This document shows positions 36,365-47,247 of a stretch of 64,000 nt of DNA, piece by piece. Source of the stretch: Terriglobia bacterium (GTDB lineage: Bacteria; Acidobacteriota; Terriglobia; Bryobacterales; Bryobacteraceae); contig JAIQFK010000008.1 in the NCBI GenBank assembly GCA_020073305.1, positions 124,001-188,000 on the forward strand, written 5' to 3'. The first letter of the stretch is position 1. Every line of letters begins with the position of its first letter. A program made the translations under genes and the position numbers. The notes beneath the pieces were generated by a model that saw nothing but the letters and a program-made list of their open reading frames with translations, was not told the origin of the DNA and did no database searches.

Positions 36365-38089
36365 ATGGCGAAGCCCTGGAACCGGCAAAGGCAGCGTGGT
36401 TTTGCACTGATGCTCCACGCGGTAATGTTGATGAGCACCGTGGCCACCGTTGGACTGGCGGTGGACGTGGGGACCATCTATATGATCAAGGCCCGGCTCA
36501 GCGCGGCGGTGGACGCAGCGGCGCTGGCTGCCGGCCGGTCGGTAAACTTGGCGAACACGGTTTCCCAGGCGCAAACACAGGCCACGGCCGCCGCGCACCA
36601 GTTTTTTAACGCCAATTTCCCCGCAGGGTACTTGAACTCCATCGGCACGCCCACGGTGACCCCCACCTTCACGCAGGAAACCGACAATAACGGCAACCCT
36701 TCGGGAGTGCTGGATATTTCCGTGAGCGCCAGCGCCCAAGCGCCAACCTACTTCATGAACATCTTCAACATCTCGAGCATTCCCGTGAGCGCCAGCGGCG
36801 TAGCCAGCCGGCGAGGCCTGGTGTTAATGCTGGTGCTGGACCAGTCCAGTTCCATGAACACCGCCGCCGATCCCATCTCAGGGCTCACGGCGTGTCAGGC
36901 GATGAAGCAAGCGGCGCAGAACTTCATCACCCTGTTTAGTCCTTACGACTATATCGGGCTGGTCACGTTCGACATCACCGCGCACCTGGTCTATGCTCCC
37001 AGCACGAGTTACGGCAATGGCACGTTGAATGCCGACATCGGAGCCATCGCGTGCACCAGCAACACCAACACGATTTCCGCACTCGAACTGGCTTATCAGC
37101 AAGTCAAGGCCGTGAATCTGCCGCTGGCCGAGAACACCATCATGCTGTTCACCGACGGATCGCCGAACGGAATTTCGGCCAACTTTCCCCTGCGCACACT
37201 GCTCGACTCGCGGTGGGGACCCGCCCTGGCGAACCCTGCACCGCCAGCCCAAGCCGGCTCCACTTTCGGGCATGCCAATAGTTGCAACGACGTCGGCCCT
37301 CAAGACGCCAACAATGTAAATGAAGAAGCCATTTGTGTGAATATGCCGGTGGAGTGCACCACGGCCGGAACCGTCCGCGGTACGCTGGCGCAATGGGGTG
37401 GTCAGGATTCCTGGGGCGCCGGCACTTATGGTTTGGCCCAGCCCACCGACTCCGACCCGGCGCCATCGTTCCCGGGGACGTGTTCGAATGCGGGTGGACT
37501 CCCCAGCACCAACGTACGCCAGTTCCTTGCCTATATTCCCGATACCGATATTTACGGAAATTCGTTGCACGGCATCCGCGATAACTGGCTCTTTCAAACC
37601 AGCCAGCTCTGCAGTCCGGATCCCGACGTGCAGCCCAACTGCAAGAACACCGGAGACCAGTGGGCGAATCATGCCGCCATTGGCTCAGGCTCCAATTTCT
37701 TCCCGACGGTGAACACCTACACCAATGCGAAAACGTACGGCGGCTTCTTTCGCATTGACCAGCCGAACACCGTTGTGGCCGCCAGCATGAACGGAACCAT
37801 TAACGAGGCATTCAAGATCCGTTCCGATGCCACCTATCACCCGGTGATTCACGCAGTGTACTTGACTGGGAATGGAACGGACGCGGTGGACCGGGAGTTT
37901 CTTCCCATGGTGGCCAATTTCGCCACCATTCCCGCGTTGCCCTACGATCCTCTTTCTTACGTCCCGTATCCAAATCCGGCCTTTCAGACAAACCAGGAAC
38001 AGGGAAAGTACCTGGTAACCGCGGACCGCAATCAGCTGCAATCGCTGTTTGCGGAGCTGGCGTCGGAAGTCTTGCGTTTGAGCAGATGA
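36365..38089 (+). CDS. TadG-like pilus protein with VWA domain
   Basis: A 574-residue protein with a strong AGGAGG 9 bases before the ATG. The N-terminus (RQRGFALMLHAVMLMSTVATVGLAVDVG, then AVDAAALAAGRSV) is the TadG/Flp-assembly type membrane anchor. A VWA domain starts near residue 157 with an intact metal site (LVLDQSSSMNT) and continues through NTIMLFTDGSPNG. The family sits in the outer part of Tad pili and may mediate adhesion. Its stop overlaps the start of the thioredoxin-like gene (ATGA). Confidence 0.83.
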   Translation: MAKPWNRQRQRGFALMLHAVMLMSTVATVGLAVDVGTIYMIKARLSAAVDAAALAAGRSVNLANTVSQAQTQATAAAHQFFNANFPAGYLNSIGTPTVTPTFTQETDNNGNPSGVLDISVSASAQAPTYFMNIFNISSIPVSASGVASRRGLVLMLVLDQSSSMNTAADPISGLTACQAMKQAAQNFITLFSPYDYIGLVTFDITAHLVYAPSTSYGNGTLNADIGAIACTSNTNTISALELAYQQVKAVNLPLAENTIMLFTDGSPNGISANFPLRTLLDSRWGPALANPAPPAQAGSTFGHANSCNDVGPQDANNVNEEAICVNMPVECTTAGTVRGTLAQWGGQDSWGAGTYGLAQPTDSDPAPSFPGTCSNAGGLPSTNVRQFLAYIPDTDIYGNSLHGIRDNWLFQTSQLCSPDPDVQPNCKNTGDQWANHAAIGSGSNFFPTVNTYTNAKTYGGFFRIDQPNTVVAASMNGTINEAFKIRSDATYHPVIHAVYLTGNGTDAVDREFLPMVANFATIPALPYDPLSYVPYPNPAFQTNQEQGKYLVTADRNQLQSLFAELASEVLRLSR

Positions 38090-38856
38090 AGCTGGGATTT
38101 ATTCTCTTGCTTGGACTGGTGCCGCGCATCACGGCCGCCCAGTCTCTACGCGCCGGCTGCGAGGGAGAGGACCGGGAGATCGCTCCGGTAACGCCAACGA
38201 GTACGGTGCGCGTGGTCTCGGCTCTCGCGGGAGGAGAGCAAACCTGCTACCAGGTCGTTCTCACGCGGGAAGGGAAAGAAGTCACCGGATACGTGTTGGG
38301 CGAAGCCTTGCCAGCGGTGGCGGCTTTCGTTCGGGAGCGGGAGAGAACCGCTGCGGCATCCTTCCAGGCACAGGCTCAGTGGGAACGCACACGCGCTAAA
38401 CCAGTTCCGGAAGCCAGCCGTTCATCAGCGGACTTGAGACCGGCCCGGCCCCAGACCTTCGAAGATTTTACGGCCCGCGACACGACGGGAAACAGGATTA
38501 GTCTCTCCGGTATGGGAGGACGTGTCGTGCTGGTTACCTTCTGGTCCCCCAGTAGTCCCGCCTCGGTGCACCAACTCGTCTCCCTGGTGCCGCTGTTTCA
38601 CCAGTACAGGCATAGCGGCCTGAGAGCGATCGGAATTAGCGCGGACCCGAACCCGCAACATGTCCTCGAAGCCCTGGACGACGTGACGTTAGGCTGGCCA
38701 CAGGTTCCCGATCGCAGCAGGCTGGCAGAGCGACAAGGCGTGAACGCGAAGGCCGGAACGACGCTGGTTCTCGACGCAGCTCATCACATTGTGGCCACCG
38801 CTCTCAGCGGCCCCGAACTCGAACAGAAGGTTCGCGAGCTGCTGGGCGAGCGCTAG
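38086..38856 (+). CDS. Exported thioredoxin-fold protein lacking active-site cysteines
   Basis: A 256-residue protein with a signal peptide (MKLGFILLLGLVPRITAAQ). The C-terminal half follows the TlpA/AhpC-TSA pattern (FEDFTARDTTGNRISLSGMGGRVVLVTFWSPSS, GLRAIGISADP), but where thiol-disulfide enzymes have WCxxC it reads WSPSSPAS, so redox activity is not expected. The N-terminal 115 residues contain two Cys pairs' worth of spacing (C25, C52) and no known domain. Start and previous stop overlap by four bases, tying it to the TadE-TadE-TadG set. Possibly a structural partner of that pilus. Confidence 0.75.
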   Translation: MKLGFILLLGLVPRITAAQSLRAGCEGEDREIAPVTPTSTVRVVSALAGGEQTCYQVVLTREGKEVTGYVLGEALPAVAAFVRERERTAAASFQAQAQWERTRAKPVPEASRSSADLRPARPQTFEDFTARDTTGNRISLSGMGGRVVLVTFWSPSSPASVHQLVSLVPLFHQYRHSGLRAIGISADPNPQHVLEALDDVTLGWPQVPDRSRLAERQGVNAKAGTTLVLDAAHHIVATALSGPELEQKVRELLGER

Positions 38857-38894
38857 AGACCCTACCCGACATCGAAATCGCACCGAACGGGCGC

Positions 38895-39521
38895 ATGTAC
38901 TACAACAGTACTGTGGCGCTCGAATTCTTTCGCCGGGCCGCAATGGCGCCGCGCGCCCTCGGCGTTCTGCCGGCGGCCTTCAATCCGCCGACTCGCGCGC
39001 ATCTTGCCCTGGCGGGCGCGGCGCTCGGCATCGTCGACGAAGTCTTGTTCGTGCTTCCGCGAGAGTTCCCGCATAAATCCTATATAGACGCCAGCTTCGA
39101 CGAGCGGCGCGACATGCTGCTGGCGGCAATCGCGGGCGAGCCGCGGTACTCGGGTGCGGCAAGCGATCACGGCCTGTTTGTCGAGATCGCCGAGGAATGC
39201 CGCGAAGCATACGGAGAGAATGTCCGGCTGATGTTCATCTGCGGGCGCGATGCCGCCGAGCGCATCATGGGCTGGGACTATGGCGAGCCGGATGCCTTCC
39301 TTCGCATGTTGGAGCGTTTTGAGTTGCTGGTGGCGCCGCGCTTTGGAGATCTCAGTTTCCCGGCGAAAATGCAGGGGCGCATTCAGCTTCTCGCGGCGCC
39401 CGGCGACCTGTCGACTGTCTCGGCGACCGAAGTCCGTGAACGCGTCCGCCGTGGCGAGCCATGGGAAGATCTGGTGCCGGCTGAAATCACGTCCATGGTT
39501 CGGCGGATTTATGGGGCTTAG
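38895..39521 (+). CDS. Nicotinate-nucleotide adenylyltransferase-like (NadD-type) protein
   Basis: A 208-residue nucleotidyltransferase. VLPAAFNPPTRAHLALA corresponds to the nucleotide-binding GxFNPxHxxH loop, with Thr in place of the first His, and TVSATEVRERVRRGEPWEDLVP to the ISSTxxR motif that binds the phosphates. This is the pattern of NadD-type enzymes, which make NaAD from NaMN and ATP, but the T/H change and the loose middle mean another nucleotidyltransferase is possible. A second ATG at 38943 would start nearer the motif. It stands alone between the tad set and the sigma operon. Confidence 0.68.
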   Translation: MYYNSTVALEFFRRAAMAPRALGVLPAAFNPPTRAHLALAGAALGIVDEVLFVLPREFPHKSYIDASFDERRDMLLAAIAGEPRYSGAASDHGLFVEIAEECREAYGENVRLMFICGRDAAERIMGWDYGEPDAFLRMLERFELLVAPRFGDLSFPAKMQGRIQLLAAPGDLSTVSATEVRERVRRGEPWEDLVPAEITSMVRRIYGA

Positions 39522-39550
39522 CTAATGATCGGCTCCGCGCACAGTCATAT

Positions 39551-40123
39551 GTGTGTATGGAAAGCTCGCAGGCGGTAATGAGCCAGCCACCCGCGCCGAT
39601 TCCCGGCCAACCCGCTGAGCTGGAAGAACTTTTCGAGGAACACCATGCCTCGGTGCTGCGCGCCGCGTACCGCATCACGGGCAACGCGACCGACGCCGAA
39701 GATGTCCTGCAGACGGTCTTCATGCGGCTGCTGCGCCGGCCGGCGGATGCTCCGGGGATGGAGAACGCGGCAGCCTACCTGCACCGGGCGGCGGTGAACG
39801 CGGCCTTGGACCTGGTGCGCGACCGGCAGCCGGCTAAGAACCAGCCGCTTGAAGCGCATATGTCGCACCTGGTGGAAGGAGCCGCTGCGGCCCCCGACCG
39901 CCAGCAGGAAGCCAGTGAAATGCGCGCCTTCGTCCGCCGCGCCATCCGGCGGCTGCCTCCACGCGCGGCCGAGATCTTCGCCCTGCACTATTTCGAAAAC
40001 TATTCCAATCAGCAAATCGCCAGCATGCTGGATCTTTCCCCGTCGGGGGTGGCCGTCACTCTGCACCGCACGCGAGCGCGCCTACAGGAAGAAGTCCGCA
40101 ATTTCATGGGAGAAGTGTCATGA
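39551..40123 (+). CDS. ECF-type RNA polymerase sigma factor
   Basis: A 190-residue sigma-70 family factor. Region 2 is LEELFEEHHASVLRAAYRITG then DAEDVLQTVFMRLLR (-10 recognition and core binding); region 4 is AIRRLPPRAAEIFALHYFENYSNQQIASMLDLSPSGVAVTLHRTRARL in outline (-35 recognition). ATGs at 39557 and 39578 are alternative starts. The stop overlaps the start of the FecR/zinc-finger gene (ATGA), so sigma and anti-sigma are co-translated. It is first in a six-gene chain ending at 46327. Confidence 0.93.
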   Translation: MCMESSQAVMSQPPAPIPGQPAELEELFEEHHASVLRAAYRITGNATDAEDVLQTVFMRLLRRPADAPGMENAAAYLHRAAVNAALDLVRDRQPAKNQPLEAHMSHLVEGAAAAPDRQQEASEMRAFVRRAIRRLPPRAAEIFALHYFENYSNQQIASMLDLSPSGVAVTLHRTRARLQEEVRNFMGEVS

Positions 40124-42753
40124 GTACCCAAAAAAAGAATCCCGATCAGATTCTGGATCAGGCCATCGCCGAAATCCACGCCGAAGAAATGGACCAGGCC
40201 GCGGTGAAAGAGTCTGCCGCGCGAGTCTGGGCCAACCTCGCAAAAGCGTCACAGTCCGCGCGCAGCTCCGACGATGTGTTGCGCACCTGCGCGGATTTCC
40301 AGGTTTTGATTCCCGCCTACCGCGCGAAACAACTTCCTGATGCTCAAGTGTGGCTCTTCGAGGACCATATTCACGCTTGCCCGGCGTGCCGGAGCCAGCT
40401 CGAAGCTGCGCGCCCGGGTAACGTGGTGAGCCTCAGGCCGTCCACGCGGCGAATCTTTGCGCCACAATGGAAGTGGGCCATGGCTGCTGCGCTCGCTGTA
40501 GGCGTCGGGATCGGCGCCTGGCAGATGCGCGACAACCTGCTTCCCGCGCCGGCCGGGCCGCGCGGCGTCGTACAAGCCGTCAACGGCTCGCTCTACCGCG
40601 TGTCGGATACCGGAGGCGCCCTTATTTCGCCTGGAACGGAAATCGGCGAACGGGAGGACATCCGCACGGCGCGCGGTTCGAGCGCCATGGTGCGGCTGGC
40701 GGATGGCTCGCTGGTTGAAATACGTGAGCGGTCAGAACTGTCGCTCTCGCGTAAGCTCAGCGGCACGACGATTCGCCTGGAGCGCGGCAGCGTGATCGTG
40801 CAGGCAGCCAAGCAGCATAATGGCCGGCTCTACGTGGCCACGGCGGACTGCCTGGTGTCGGTGAAGGGCACTATTTTCGCCGTAGATCGCGGCACCAAGG
40901 GCTCCCGCGTGGCCGTGATTCAAGGCGAGGTGCAGGTGGACCAGGCGCGCCACACGGAGCTGTTGCATCCGGGCCAGCAGGCTGCAACGGATGCCAGCAT
41001 GGCGCCGGTCGCAATCAAAGACGAGATTTCCTGGAGCCAGAATCTGGACCAGTATACGGCCCTGTTAAGCGAGTTCGCGGTGTTGGAGAAACAACTGGCG
41101 CAGGTGCCCGGACCGGGCCTGCGGTATTCCTCGCACCTCGTCGATCTGGCGCCGGACGGGACGGTTTTGTATGTGGCGATCCCCAACGTGGGCGGCATGC
41201 TGGGCGATGCCGAGCGCATTTTCGAAGACCGGCTCAGCCAGAGCCAGGTGCTGCGCGACTGGTGGAACTCACAGCATTCGCAGGAGAACGTCAAACAGGT
41301 GCTCGATACCGTGCAGGGGTTCAGCCAGTATCTGGGCAACGAGGTCGTGCTGACGGTAGCCGGCGGAGGCCCCAATGAGTTTCGCGTGCCGCTGATCATG
41401 GCGGAGGTGACGCGATCGGGTTTTCGCGAGTATCTGCAGCAGCAGATCGCGCAGATCTCTGGCGGTGCGCACATGACCGTCGTAGACGATGCCGGCACGC
41501 TGCCGGCGGCGGGCGATGAGCACACCGCCTTCGTATTGCTGACGAACAACGTGGTTGCGGTCTCGCCCGATCCTGCGAATCTTCGGGCAGTGGCGGCGCT
41601 CATTGCACAGCCCGGCTCGGGTGCTTTCGCCAAGACGGCTTTCTATCAGCAGATCGCCGAGGCCTATCGAGCCGGCGCCGGCTGGCTGGTTTGCGCGGAT
41701 ATGGAACAAATTCTGTCGCAATCCGTAGCTAAGAATGGCAAGGGACACGTGGCCGACACACCTGACACCGTTCTCAATCGCATGGGAGTATTCGACGTGC
41801 AGCACGTAATTGTGGAGCGCAAAGAGGCCGGCGGTAAGACGGAGAATCGAGCGATGGTGACGTTCGCGCAGCCGCGGCGGGGGATGACCTCCTGGCTGGC
41901 AGCGCCCGCGCCGATGGGAACGCTCGATTTCGTTTCACCGGATGCGAGCTTCGCAGTCGCCTTCGTGGTGAAGCAGCCTAGAGCGGCGCTCGAGGAGCTG
42001 TTCAGCGCCATGCAATCCGTGGATGCGAATTTCGCCAACGGGCCCGCGAGTTTTGAAGCAGCGACCGGGATTAACGTGCTGGATGATCTAGCCGGGCCGC
42101 TGGGCGGTGAAGTCGCGTTCGCGCTGGATGGGCCGGTGCTGCCGGTGCCGAGTTGGAAATTTGCCATCGAGGTGTATGATCCCGTGCGGCTCGAGCACAC
42201 CATCGAGACGCTGGTGGCGAAGGCCAACAGCTCCCAGCAAAAGGTCGCCTTGAATTTGACGCAGGCGCAAGTTAGCGGCAGAACGTATTATGCCCTGCGC
42301 AGCGCGCAGTCGCCGCTCGAGGTCGACTATACGTTCGTCGACGGCTACCTGGTGGCTTCGGCCAGCCAGGCGCTCGTGGCGCAGGCCATCAGCCAGCGAG
42401 CCACGGGCTACAGCCTGTCACGTTCGGCGGGTTTCAAGGCGCTGGTTGCGCCCGACCGCTTCAGCAATTTCTCGGCGATCCTTTATCAGAATTTCGCCGC
42501 GGTGTTAGGACCGCTGGCCGACCAGTTGCGCGCCACCGGCACTTTGGGTACGGACCAGCAGAAGGCGCTCGACACGCTCAAGGCGAATGCGAACCCCTCG
42601 CTGGTCTATGCTTACGGTGAGTCCGACCGCATTGAAGTGGCCTCCACAGGCAGCTTCTTCGGATTGAATCTCGACGCGCTGGCCGGAGCCGGCGGCCCAT
42701 TCCGGATTCCCAGCTTGCTGGGCAACATGACGCATTCGCATTCAACGCAATGA
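40120..42753 (+). CDS. Zinc-finger anti-sigma protein with FecR domain and large periplasmic part
   Basis: An 877-residue protein. Near residues 55-95 it has an anti-sigma zinc finger (H83-xxx-C87-xx-C90), then a membrane helix near 118-137, then a FecR domain at about 150-290 ([36 protein letters not shown]-like strands, [15 protein letters not shown]). The remaining 580 residues resemble DUF3352-like periplasmic domains ([34 protein letters not shown]). It probably binds the sigma factor upstream and senses an envelope signal. Overlaps its neighbours by four bases on each side. Confidence 0.83.
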   Translation: MSTQKKNPDQILDQAIAEIHAEEMDQAAVKESAARVWANLAKASQSARSSDDVLRTCADFQVLIPAYRAKQLPDAQVWLFEDHIHACPACRSQLEAARPGNVVSLRPSTRRIFAPQWKWAMAAALAVGVGIGAWQMRDNLLPAPAGPRGVVQAVNGSLYRVSDTGGALISPGTEIGEREDIRTARGSSAMVRLADGSLVEIRERSELSLSRKLSGTTIRLERGSVIVQAAKQHNGRLYVATADCLVSVKGTIFAVDRGTKGSRVAVIQGEVQVDQARHTELLHPGQQAATDASMAPVAIKDEISWSQNLDQYTALLSEFAVLEKQLAQVPGPGLRYSSHLVDLAPDGTVLYVAIPNVGGMLGDAERIFEDRLSQSQVLRDWWNSQHSQENVKQVLDTVQGFSQYLGNEVVLTVAGGGPNEFRVPLIMAEVTRSGFREYLQQQIAQISGGAHMTVVDDAGTLPAAGDEHTAFVLLTNNVVAVSPDPANLRAVAALIAQPGSGAFAKTAFYQQIAEAYRAGAGWLVCADMEQILSQSVAKNGKGHVADTPDTVLNRMGVFDVQHVIVERKEAGGKTENRAMVTFAQPRRGMTSWLAAPAPMGTLDFVSPDASFAVAFVVKQPRAALEELFSAMQSVDANFANGPASFEAATGINVLDDLAGPLGGEVAFALDGPVLPVPSWKFAIEVYDPVRLEHTIETLVAKANSSQQKVALNLTQAQVSGRTYYALRSAQSPLEVDYTFVDGYLVASASQALVAQAISQRATGYSLSRSAGFKALVAPDRFSNFSAILYQNFAAVLGPLADQLRATGTLGTDQQKALDTLKANANPSLVYAYGESDRIEVASTGSFFGLNLDALAGAGGPFRIPSLLGNMTHSHSTQ

Positions 42754-43700
42754 ACTCCGTAATCGAACTCGAAGGCTTGGCGATCGATCTGGGCGGAAGG
42801 CGCATCCTCGACGACCTGAGGTGCACGCTTTCCGCCCGCACCATTGGATTGCTGGGGCCGAACGGAGCAGGGAAGTCCACCCTGATTAACGCGTTGCTGG
42901 GTTTTCACAAACCCGCCGCCGGCACGGCGCGTATTTTTGGACACGACGTGCGCAGCGGCATTCGGCAGATTCGCAATCTCACCGGCTACATGCCCGAGAA
43001 TGATGCATTCGTTGCGCGGATGAGCGCGGTTTCCTACGTGCAATTGATGGGCGAACTCTCCGGGCTGCCGCCCGAAGCCGCGCTCGAGCGCGCGCACGAA
43101 GCGCTGTTTCACGTCGGTTTGGGCGAAGCGCGCTATCGCCAGTTGGGCACCTACTCGCTCGGCATGCGGCAGCTTGCCAAGCTGGCTCAGGCCATCGCGC
43201 ATGGGCCCAAGCTGCTCATCCTCGATGAGCCCACCAACGGCCTTGACCCGCCCGCGCGCCAGCGCATGATCCGTCTCATTAGCGAAATGCGCGAATCGGG
43301 CGATCTGCACATCATCCTCTGTTCTCATCTGCTGCGCGACGTGGAAGAGACCTGCGAAGAAGTACTGATTCTGAAGCAGGGCCGCATCGTGCATTACGCG
43401 AATCTCGAAGAGGAGCGGCGGGCCAATCGCAAGTTCATCGAGATGGAAACCGTGGGAGCCAACGGCACGTTCACCGGTGACATTGAGAAGCTGGGATGCG
43501 CTTGCGCCGTTACTGGAAATAATCGTATCAAGCTGGTGCTTTCCGAAGGCGTTGCAATTCGCGATCTATATCGCGTGGCCGCGGATCGCAATGTCCAGAT
43601 CCGGCGCCTGAATTACCGGCGCGACAGCCTGGAAGACATATTCCTCAAAGCCATGGAGAGCGAGCTGGCCGTGAAAGGAAACGCGAATGGCCGTCTATAA
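42750..43700 (+). CDS. ABC transporter ATP-binding protein
   Basis: A 316-residue ATPase. Walker A is [20 protein letters not shown], the signature motif is [17 protein letters not shown], Walker B is [17 protein letters not shown], and the switch histidine is in [12 protein letters not shown]. Signature LGMRQ rather than LSGGQ is usual in ABC-2 exporters of the gliding/Nos type. A C-terminal 90-residue extension follows. Its start overlaps the FecR gene stop by four bases and its end overlaps the permease by 14, so the pair is tightly coupled. Confidence 0.92.
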   Translation: MNSVIELEGLAIDLGGRRILDDLRCTLSARTIGLLGPNGAGKSTLINALLGFHKPAAGTARIFGHDVRSGIRQIRNLTGYMPENDAFVARMSAVSYVQLMGELSGLPPEAALERAHEALFHVGLGEARYRQLGTYSLGMRQLAKLAQAIAHGPKLLILDEPTNGLDPPARQRMIRLISEMRESGDLHIILCSHLLRDVEETCEEVLILKQGRIVHYANLEEERRANRKFIEMETVGANGTFTGDIEKLGCACAVTGNNRIKLVLSEGVAIRDLYRVAADRNVQIRRLNYRRDSLEDIFLKAMESELAVKGNANGRL

Positions 43701-44553
43701 GCGCAGCTACCGGGGCTATGCGGGACCACTGACGGAGGAATGGTCGCGTTTTGCGATCATCCCGCGCTACGCGTACCGCGGCCTGTTTCAGTCGAAAATC
43801 ATGACGGCGTTTTTCGTGCTGTGTTTTGTGGCTCCGCTGGTGTTTCTGTTCCTCATCTATTTTGCTAATAGCTGGGGGCGAATCGCGGCGATCATCAATG
43901 AACGCGGCTCCGCAAGTCCGATTGGCATCAATGGCGAATTTTTTATCGCTTATCTGGGCTTTCAATGCCCTCTGGCCTTCATTCTGACGGCCTTCATCGG
44001 GCCGGGCCTGATCTCGGGCGATCTTGCCAACCGCGCGCTGACGCTTTATCTGGCGCGGCCGTTCTCACGCACCGAGTACGTGATCGGCAAGATGTCGGTG
44101 CTGCTGGTTCTGCTTTCGCTCATCACGTGGGTACCGGGATTGATCCTGTTTAGCGTGCAGGCCGCTCTGGCGGGCGGAGGATGGCTGAGCCAGAATCTGT
44201 GGATCGCCTGGGGCATCTTTGCGGGCTCTTGGATATGGATCCTGGTTATCTCGCTACTCGCGCTGGCGCTTTCGGCCTGGGTGAAGTGGAGGATCGCTGC
44301 GGGCGCGCTGCTGCTGGCGATCTTCTTTGTGGCTGCCGGATTTGGCGAAGCCATCAACGCGGTGCTGGATGTGCGCTGGGGCAAGCTGATCAACCTGGGG
44401 TATGTGTTCACGATCATCTGGCATAGTCTGTTTCGTTTGCGAGATTCCTTCGAGATTTCTCCGGCTTCGGCATGGGTGATGCTGGCACTTATCTGCGGCG
44501 CCTGCCTCGCGCTTTTGAGCCGCAAACTGCGCGCGATCGAGGTGGTGCGATGA
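43687..44553 (+). CDS. ABC-2 type transporter permease
   Basis: A 288-residue integral membrane protein with about six helices (for example [56 protein letters not shown]). The [31 protein letters not shown] stretch is typical of ABC-2 permeases paired with the ATPase just upstream. The start lies inside the ATPase gene and the stop overlaps the next ATPase start. Cargo is unknown. Confidence 0.88.
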   Translation: MAVYKRSYRGYAGPLTEEWSRFAIIPRYAYRGLFQSKIMTAFFVLCFVAPLVFLFLIYFANSWGRIAAIINERGSASPIGINGEFFIAYLGFQCPLAFILTAFIGPGLISGDLANRALTLYLARPFSRTEYVIGKMSVLLVLLSLITWVPGLILFSVQAALAGGGWLSQNLWIAWGIFAGSWIWILVISLLALALSAWVKWRIAAGALLLAIFFVAAGFGEAINAVLDVRWGKLINLGYVFTIIWHSLFRLRDSFEISPASAWVMLALICGACLALLSRKLRAIEVVR

Positions 44554-45491
44554 GCGAGCGCGAGATCGTATTCGAGAACGTCTCGAAATTCTACGGCGAA
44601 GTGCTCGGGGTCAACCGGGTGAACCTGACCATCCCGCCCGGCATCACTGGCCTCGTGGGACCGAACGGCTCGGGCAAGACCACCCTCATGAACCTGATGA
44701 CCGGGCTGCTGCGCCCGTCGCGGGGCCGCATCAGCGTGTTGGGTGTCGCACCCGATCAACCGGAGCTGCTGTTCCGTTTTCTCGGCTACTGCACGCAGTT
44801 CGACTCGTTTCCGCGCGGCATGACCGGTTACCAGTTCGTCTACTCCTATCTGCGGCTGCACGGCAAGCCGGACAAAGAATCCGCCGAGATGGCCTGGCAC
44901 GCGCTCGAGCGCGTAAAGCTCACCGATGCCGCGCACCGCAAAATCGCCGCGTACAGCAAGGGCATGCGGCAGCGCATCAAGCTGGCACAAGCGCTCTCGC
45001 CCTGCCCGCTGGTGCTGGTACTGGACGAGCCGCTCAACGGCCTCGACCCGCTGGTGCGCGCCGAAACCATTGCCTTGTTCCGTGCCTTGGCCGAAGAAGG
45101 GCAGCACGTCATCATCTCCAGCCACATTTTGCATGAAGTCGATGCTATCTCCGACCAAGTGATTCTGCTGAGCAGCGGGTATGTGGTCGCCGAAGGCCAG
45201 ATTCATGGGGTGAGGACCGAGGTGGAAGATCATCCCATGCAGATTCTGATCCGCTGCTCGAAACCGGCGCACCTGGCTTCGCGGATTTTTGATCTCGATA
45301 CGGTGGTGGAGGCTCGCGTCCACAACGATGGCAAAGGCCTGTTGGTCCGCACGCGCGAACCGGAACGCTTCTACCTCATGCTGAATCGCCTGGTGGTGGA
45401 CGGTATCGATCTCGAATCAGTGGCGCCCGCGGATGACGACGTGCATTCCGTATATGAATACTTGATCGGGACGGATGGAGGATCCATATGA
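44550..45491 (+). CDS. ABC transporter ATP-binding protein (second pair)
   Basis: A 313-residue ATPase starting at the ATG at 44550, which overlaps the permease stop (ATGA); a reading from 44472 would run into that gene. Walker [22 protein letters not shown], signature [17 protein letters not shown], Walker [17 protein letters not shown] and switch His [11 protein letters not shown] are intact. About 40% pattern similarity to the first ATPase in the operon suggests duplication, though the C-terminal parts differ. Confidence 0.92.
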   Translation: MSEREIVFENVSKFYGEVLGVNRVNLTIPPGITGLVGPNGSGKTTLMNLMTGLLRPSRGRISVLGVAPDQPELLFRFLGYCTQFDSFPRGMTGYQFVYSYLRLHGKPDKESAEMAWHALERVKLTDAAHRKIAAYSKGMRQRIKLAQALSPCPLVLVLDEPLNGLDPLVRAETIALFRALAEEGQHVIISSHILHEVDAISDQVILLSSGYVVAEGQIHGVRTEVEDHPMQILIRCSKPAHLASRIFDLDTVVEARVHNDGKGLLVRTREPERFYLMLNRLVVDGIDLESVAPADDDVHSVYEYLIGTDGGSI

Positions 45492-46327
45492 ACCCTCGTC
45501 CCTGGAACTTGTGGCGCGCCCAGGTCGAAGCCATCCTGCGCCTCGAAATCAGGAAGACGCTTCTGGCGCGGAGGGGGCTGTGGATCTATCTGCTGGCGTT
45601 CGCTCCGGCGGTGCTGTTGTGGATTCACGCCGGCCTGAACCTCCGGCATGGCCGCGTCTGCGACCTGGGCAAGGACAGCCTCATTTTCGCCGCCATGTTC
45701 CAATTTTTTTACCTGCGTCTGGCGATTTTCTTCGGCTGCGTGGGCGTGTTCATGAATCTGTTTCGCGGCGAGATGCTGGAGAAGAGCCTGCATTACTACC
45801 TGCTGGCGCCGGTCCGTCGAGAAGTGTTGCTTGTGGGAAAGTATCTCTCCGGCGTGATCGCAACGTCGGCGATCTTCTGCTCCGGCACGGCGCTCGCGCT
45901 CGCGGCGCTGTTTGTGCACGTTCCTCGCGCGGCTGCCGAACACTACCTGTTTGCAGGGGGTGGACTCGGCCACGTGCTCGGCTACCTGGGCACGGCGGCG
46001 CTGGCATGCGTGGGCTACGGCGGCGTGTTCCTGGTGATGAGTTTTCTGTTCCGCAACCCTATCATTCCGGCCGCGCTGGTGCTGGTGTGGGAATCGATGA
46101 ACCCGTTCCTGCCGTCGCTGTTAAAGAAGATTAGCGTGATTTTCTACTTGCAGTCGCTGTGCCCCGTGCCGGCGCCGATCCACGGCGATTGGTCCTTCCT
46201 GGCCGTGGTTACCGAGCCGGCTCCCGCGTACCTGGCGGTTCCCGGCCTCCTGCTGGTCACGTTCGCGGGCCTCTTGCTGGCGGCGCGAAAGGTGCGCCGG
46301 CTCGAGATCAATTACGGGACGGAGTAG
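45488..46327 (+). CDS. ABC-2 type transporter permease (second pair)
   Basis: A 279-residue membrane protein with about six helices. [46 protein letters not shown] (in outline) is the ABC-2 segment that contacts the ATPase. It overlaps the second ATPase gene by four bases and closes the operon, ending 3 bases from the convergent VOC gene stop; no clear terminator fits in this space. It probably forms an exporter with the preceding ATPase, perhaps together with the first pair. Confidence 0.87.
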   Translation: MNPRPWNLWRAQVEAILRLEIRKTLLARRGLWIYLLAFAPAVLLWIHAGLNLRHGRVCDLGKDSLIFAAMFQFFYLRLAIFFGCVGVFMNLFRGEMLEKSLHYYLLAPVRREVLLVGKYLSGVIATSAIFCSGTALALAALFVHVPRAAAEHYLFAGGGLGHVLGYLGTAALACVGYGGVFLVMSFLFRNPIIPAALVLVWESMNPFLPSLLKKISVIFYLQSLCPVPAPIHGDWSFLAVVTEPAPAYLAVPGLLLVTFAGLLLAARKVRRLEINYGTE

Positions 46328-46330
46328 GGC

Positions 46331-47221
46331 CTATTCTTTCCTCGCTTGCCCTTCCACTAATTCGATCCGAACCCGATCCGGACCCTCAACGAACGCAAAT
46401 TTCACCTTGGCGTTGAGGACAGTTCGGATTTCCTGAGTGACCTTCACGCCATCCTTGCGCATCCTCTCCAGCGCATCGCTGAGGTTGTCGAAACTGAAAC
46501 CAATGTGATCCACGACGTGGCCCTCGGTCGCATCGAACGCAGTACGGTTCTTCCACGGGCCGGGGTAGGCTTGAGGAGCGAACTCCTTTGGAAAAATGAT
46601 GATGTTGATGTTGTCCGACTCGAGCGACATGCTGGGCCCAACCTGATAGCCCTTATAGAAAGCGGGCTCGCGGGAGGGTGGCTCCTTGCCGTGACGAATG
46701 GCGCCGAAGTATTTCATGTACCACTCGCCCGCCGCCACCGGATCGGCGCTGAGCAGATGCACATGCCCCAGGTGGTGATGAGGCGCCGTATTCAGTTCGA
46801 TGAGCGCGTGGTCGGGACCATCGACGTAGGCGTAATAGAAGCCCGGGAAATTGGCGAGGTCGCTGATGTCGGTGATAGGCGTATCGAACTTTGTTCCTGA
46901 GTCGAGCTGCTTCTGGTAGGCGGCCTTCATGTCCTCGGCGCCCCAGCCGAAGTGCCAGATGCCGGAAGTGATCTCGGATGGCGGCGCGGAGGCAACCTTG
47001 GTGAACAGGATCCATGCCTTCTGCGCCCACACCGCATCCCACTCGCCGGCAAATTTGACTTTCTCGCAGTCGAATTTAGACGAATAGAAGTCGATGGCCG
47101 CCGCCGGATTGGTAGCGTTCAGATGGATGTGATGGAAGTGAGCGGGCGGCATGGGTTGGGCAAACACAGCGCCACCCAGCAACATGCATACGGCGAAACA
47201 TCGCGGGCGTGAACGTGCCAT
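46331..47221 (-). CDS. Secreted VOC (glyoxalase/bleomycin-resistance fold) protein
   Basis: A 296-residue protein with a signal peptide (MARSRPRCFAVCMLLGGAVFA). Two VOC modules are visible: AHFHHIHLNATNPAAAIDFYSSKF (residues 27-140, ending in DHALIELN) and LGHVHLLSADPVAAGEWYMKYF (150-290, ending in RVRIELVEG). The paired His/Glu positions (HIHLN, LIELN; HVHLL, RIELV) are the metal ligands of this superfamily. Secreted VOC proteins are frequent in acidobacteria; the reaction is unknown. Confidence 0.82.
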   Translation of the reverse strand: MARSRPRCFAVCMLLGGAVFAQPMPPAHFHHIHLNATNPAAAIDFYSSKFDCEKVKFAGEWDAVWAQKAWILFTKVASAPPSEITSGIWHFGWGAEDMKAAYQKQLDSGTKFDTPITDISDLANFPGFYYAYVDGPDHALIELNTAPHHHLGHVHLLSADPVAAGEWYMKYFGAIRHGKEPPSREPAFYKGYQVGPSMSLESDNINIIIFPKEFAPQAYPGPWKNRTAFDATEGHVVDHIGFSFDNLSDALERMRKDGVKVTQEIRTVLNAKVKFAFVEGPDRVRIELVEGQARKE

Positions 47222-47247
47222 AGCAGGATCTGCGGCCTGCCATCATA

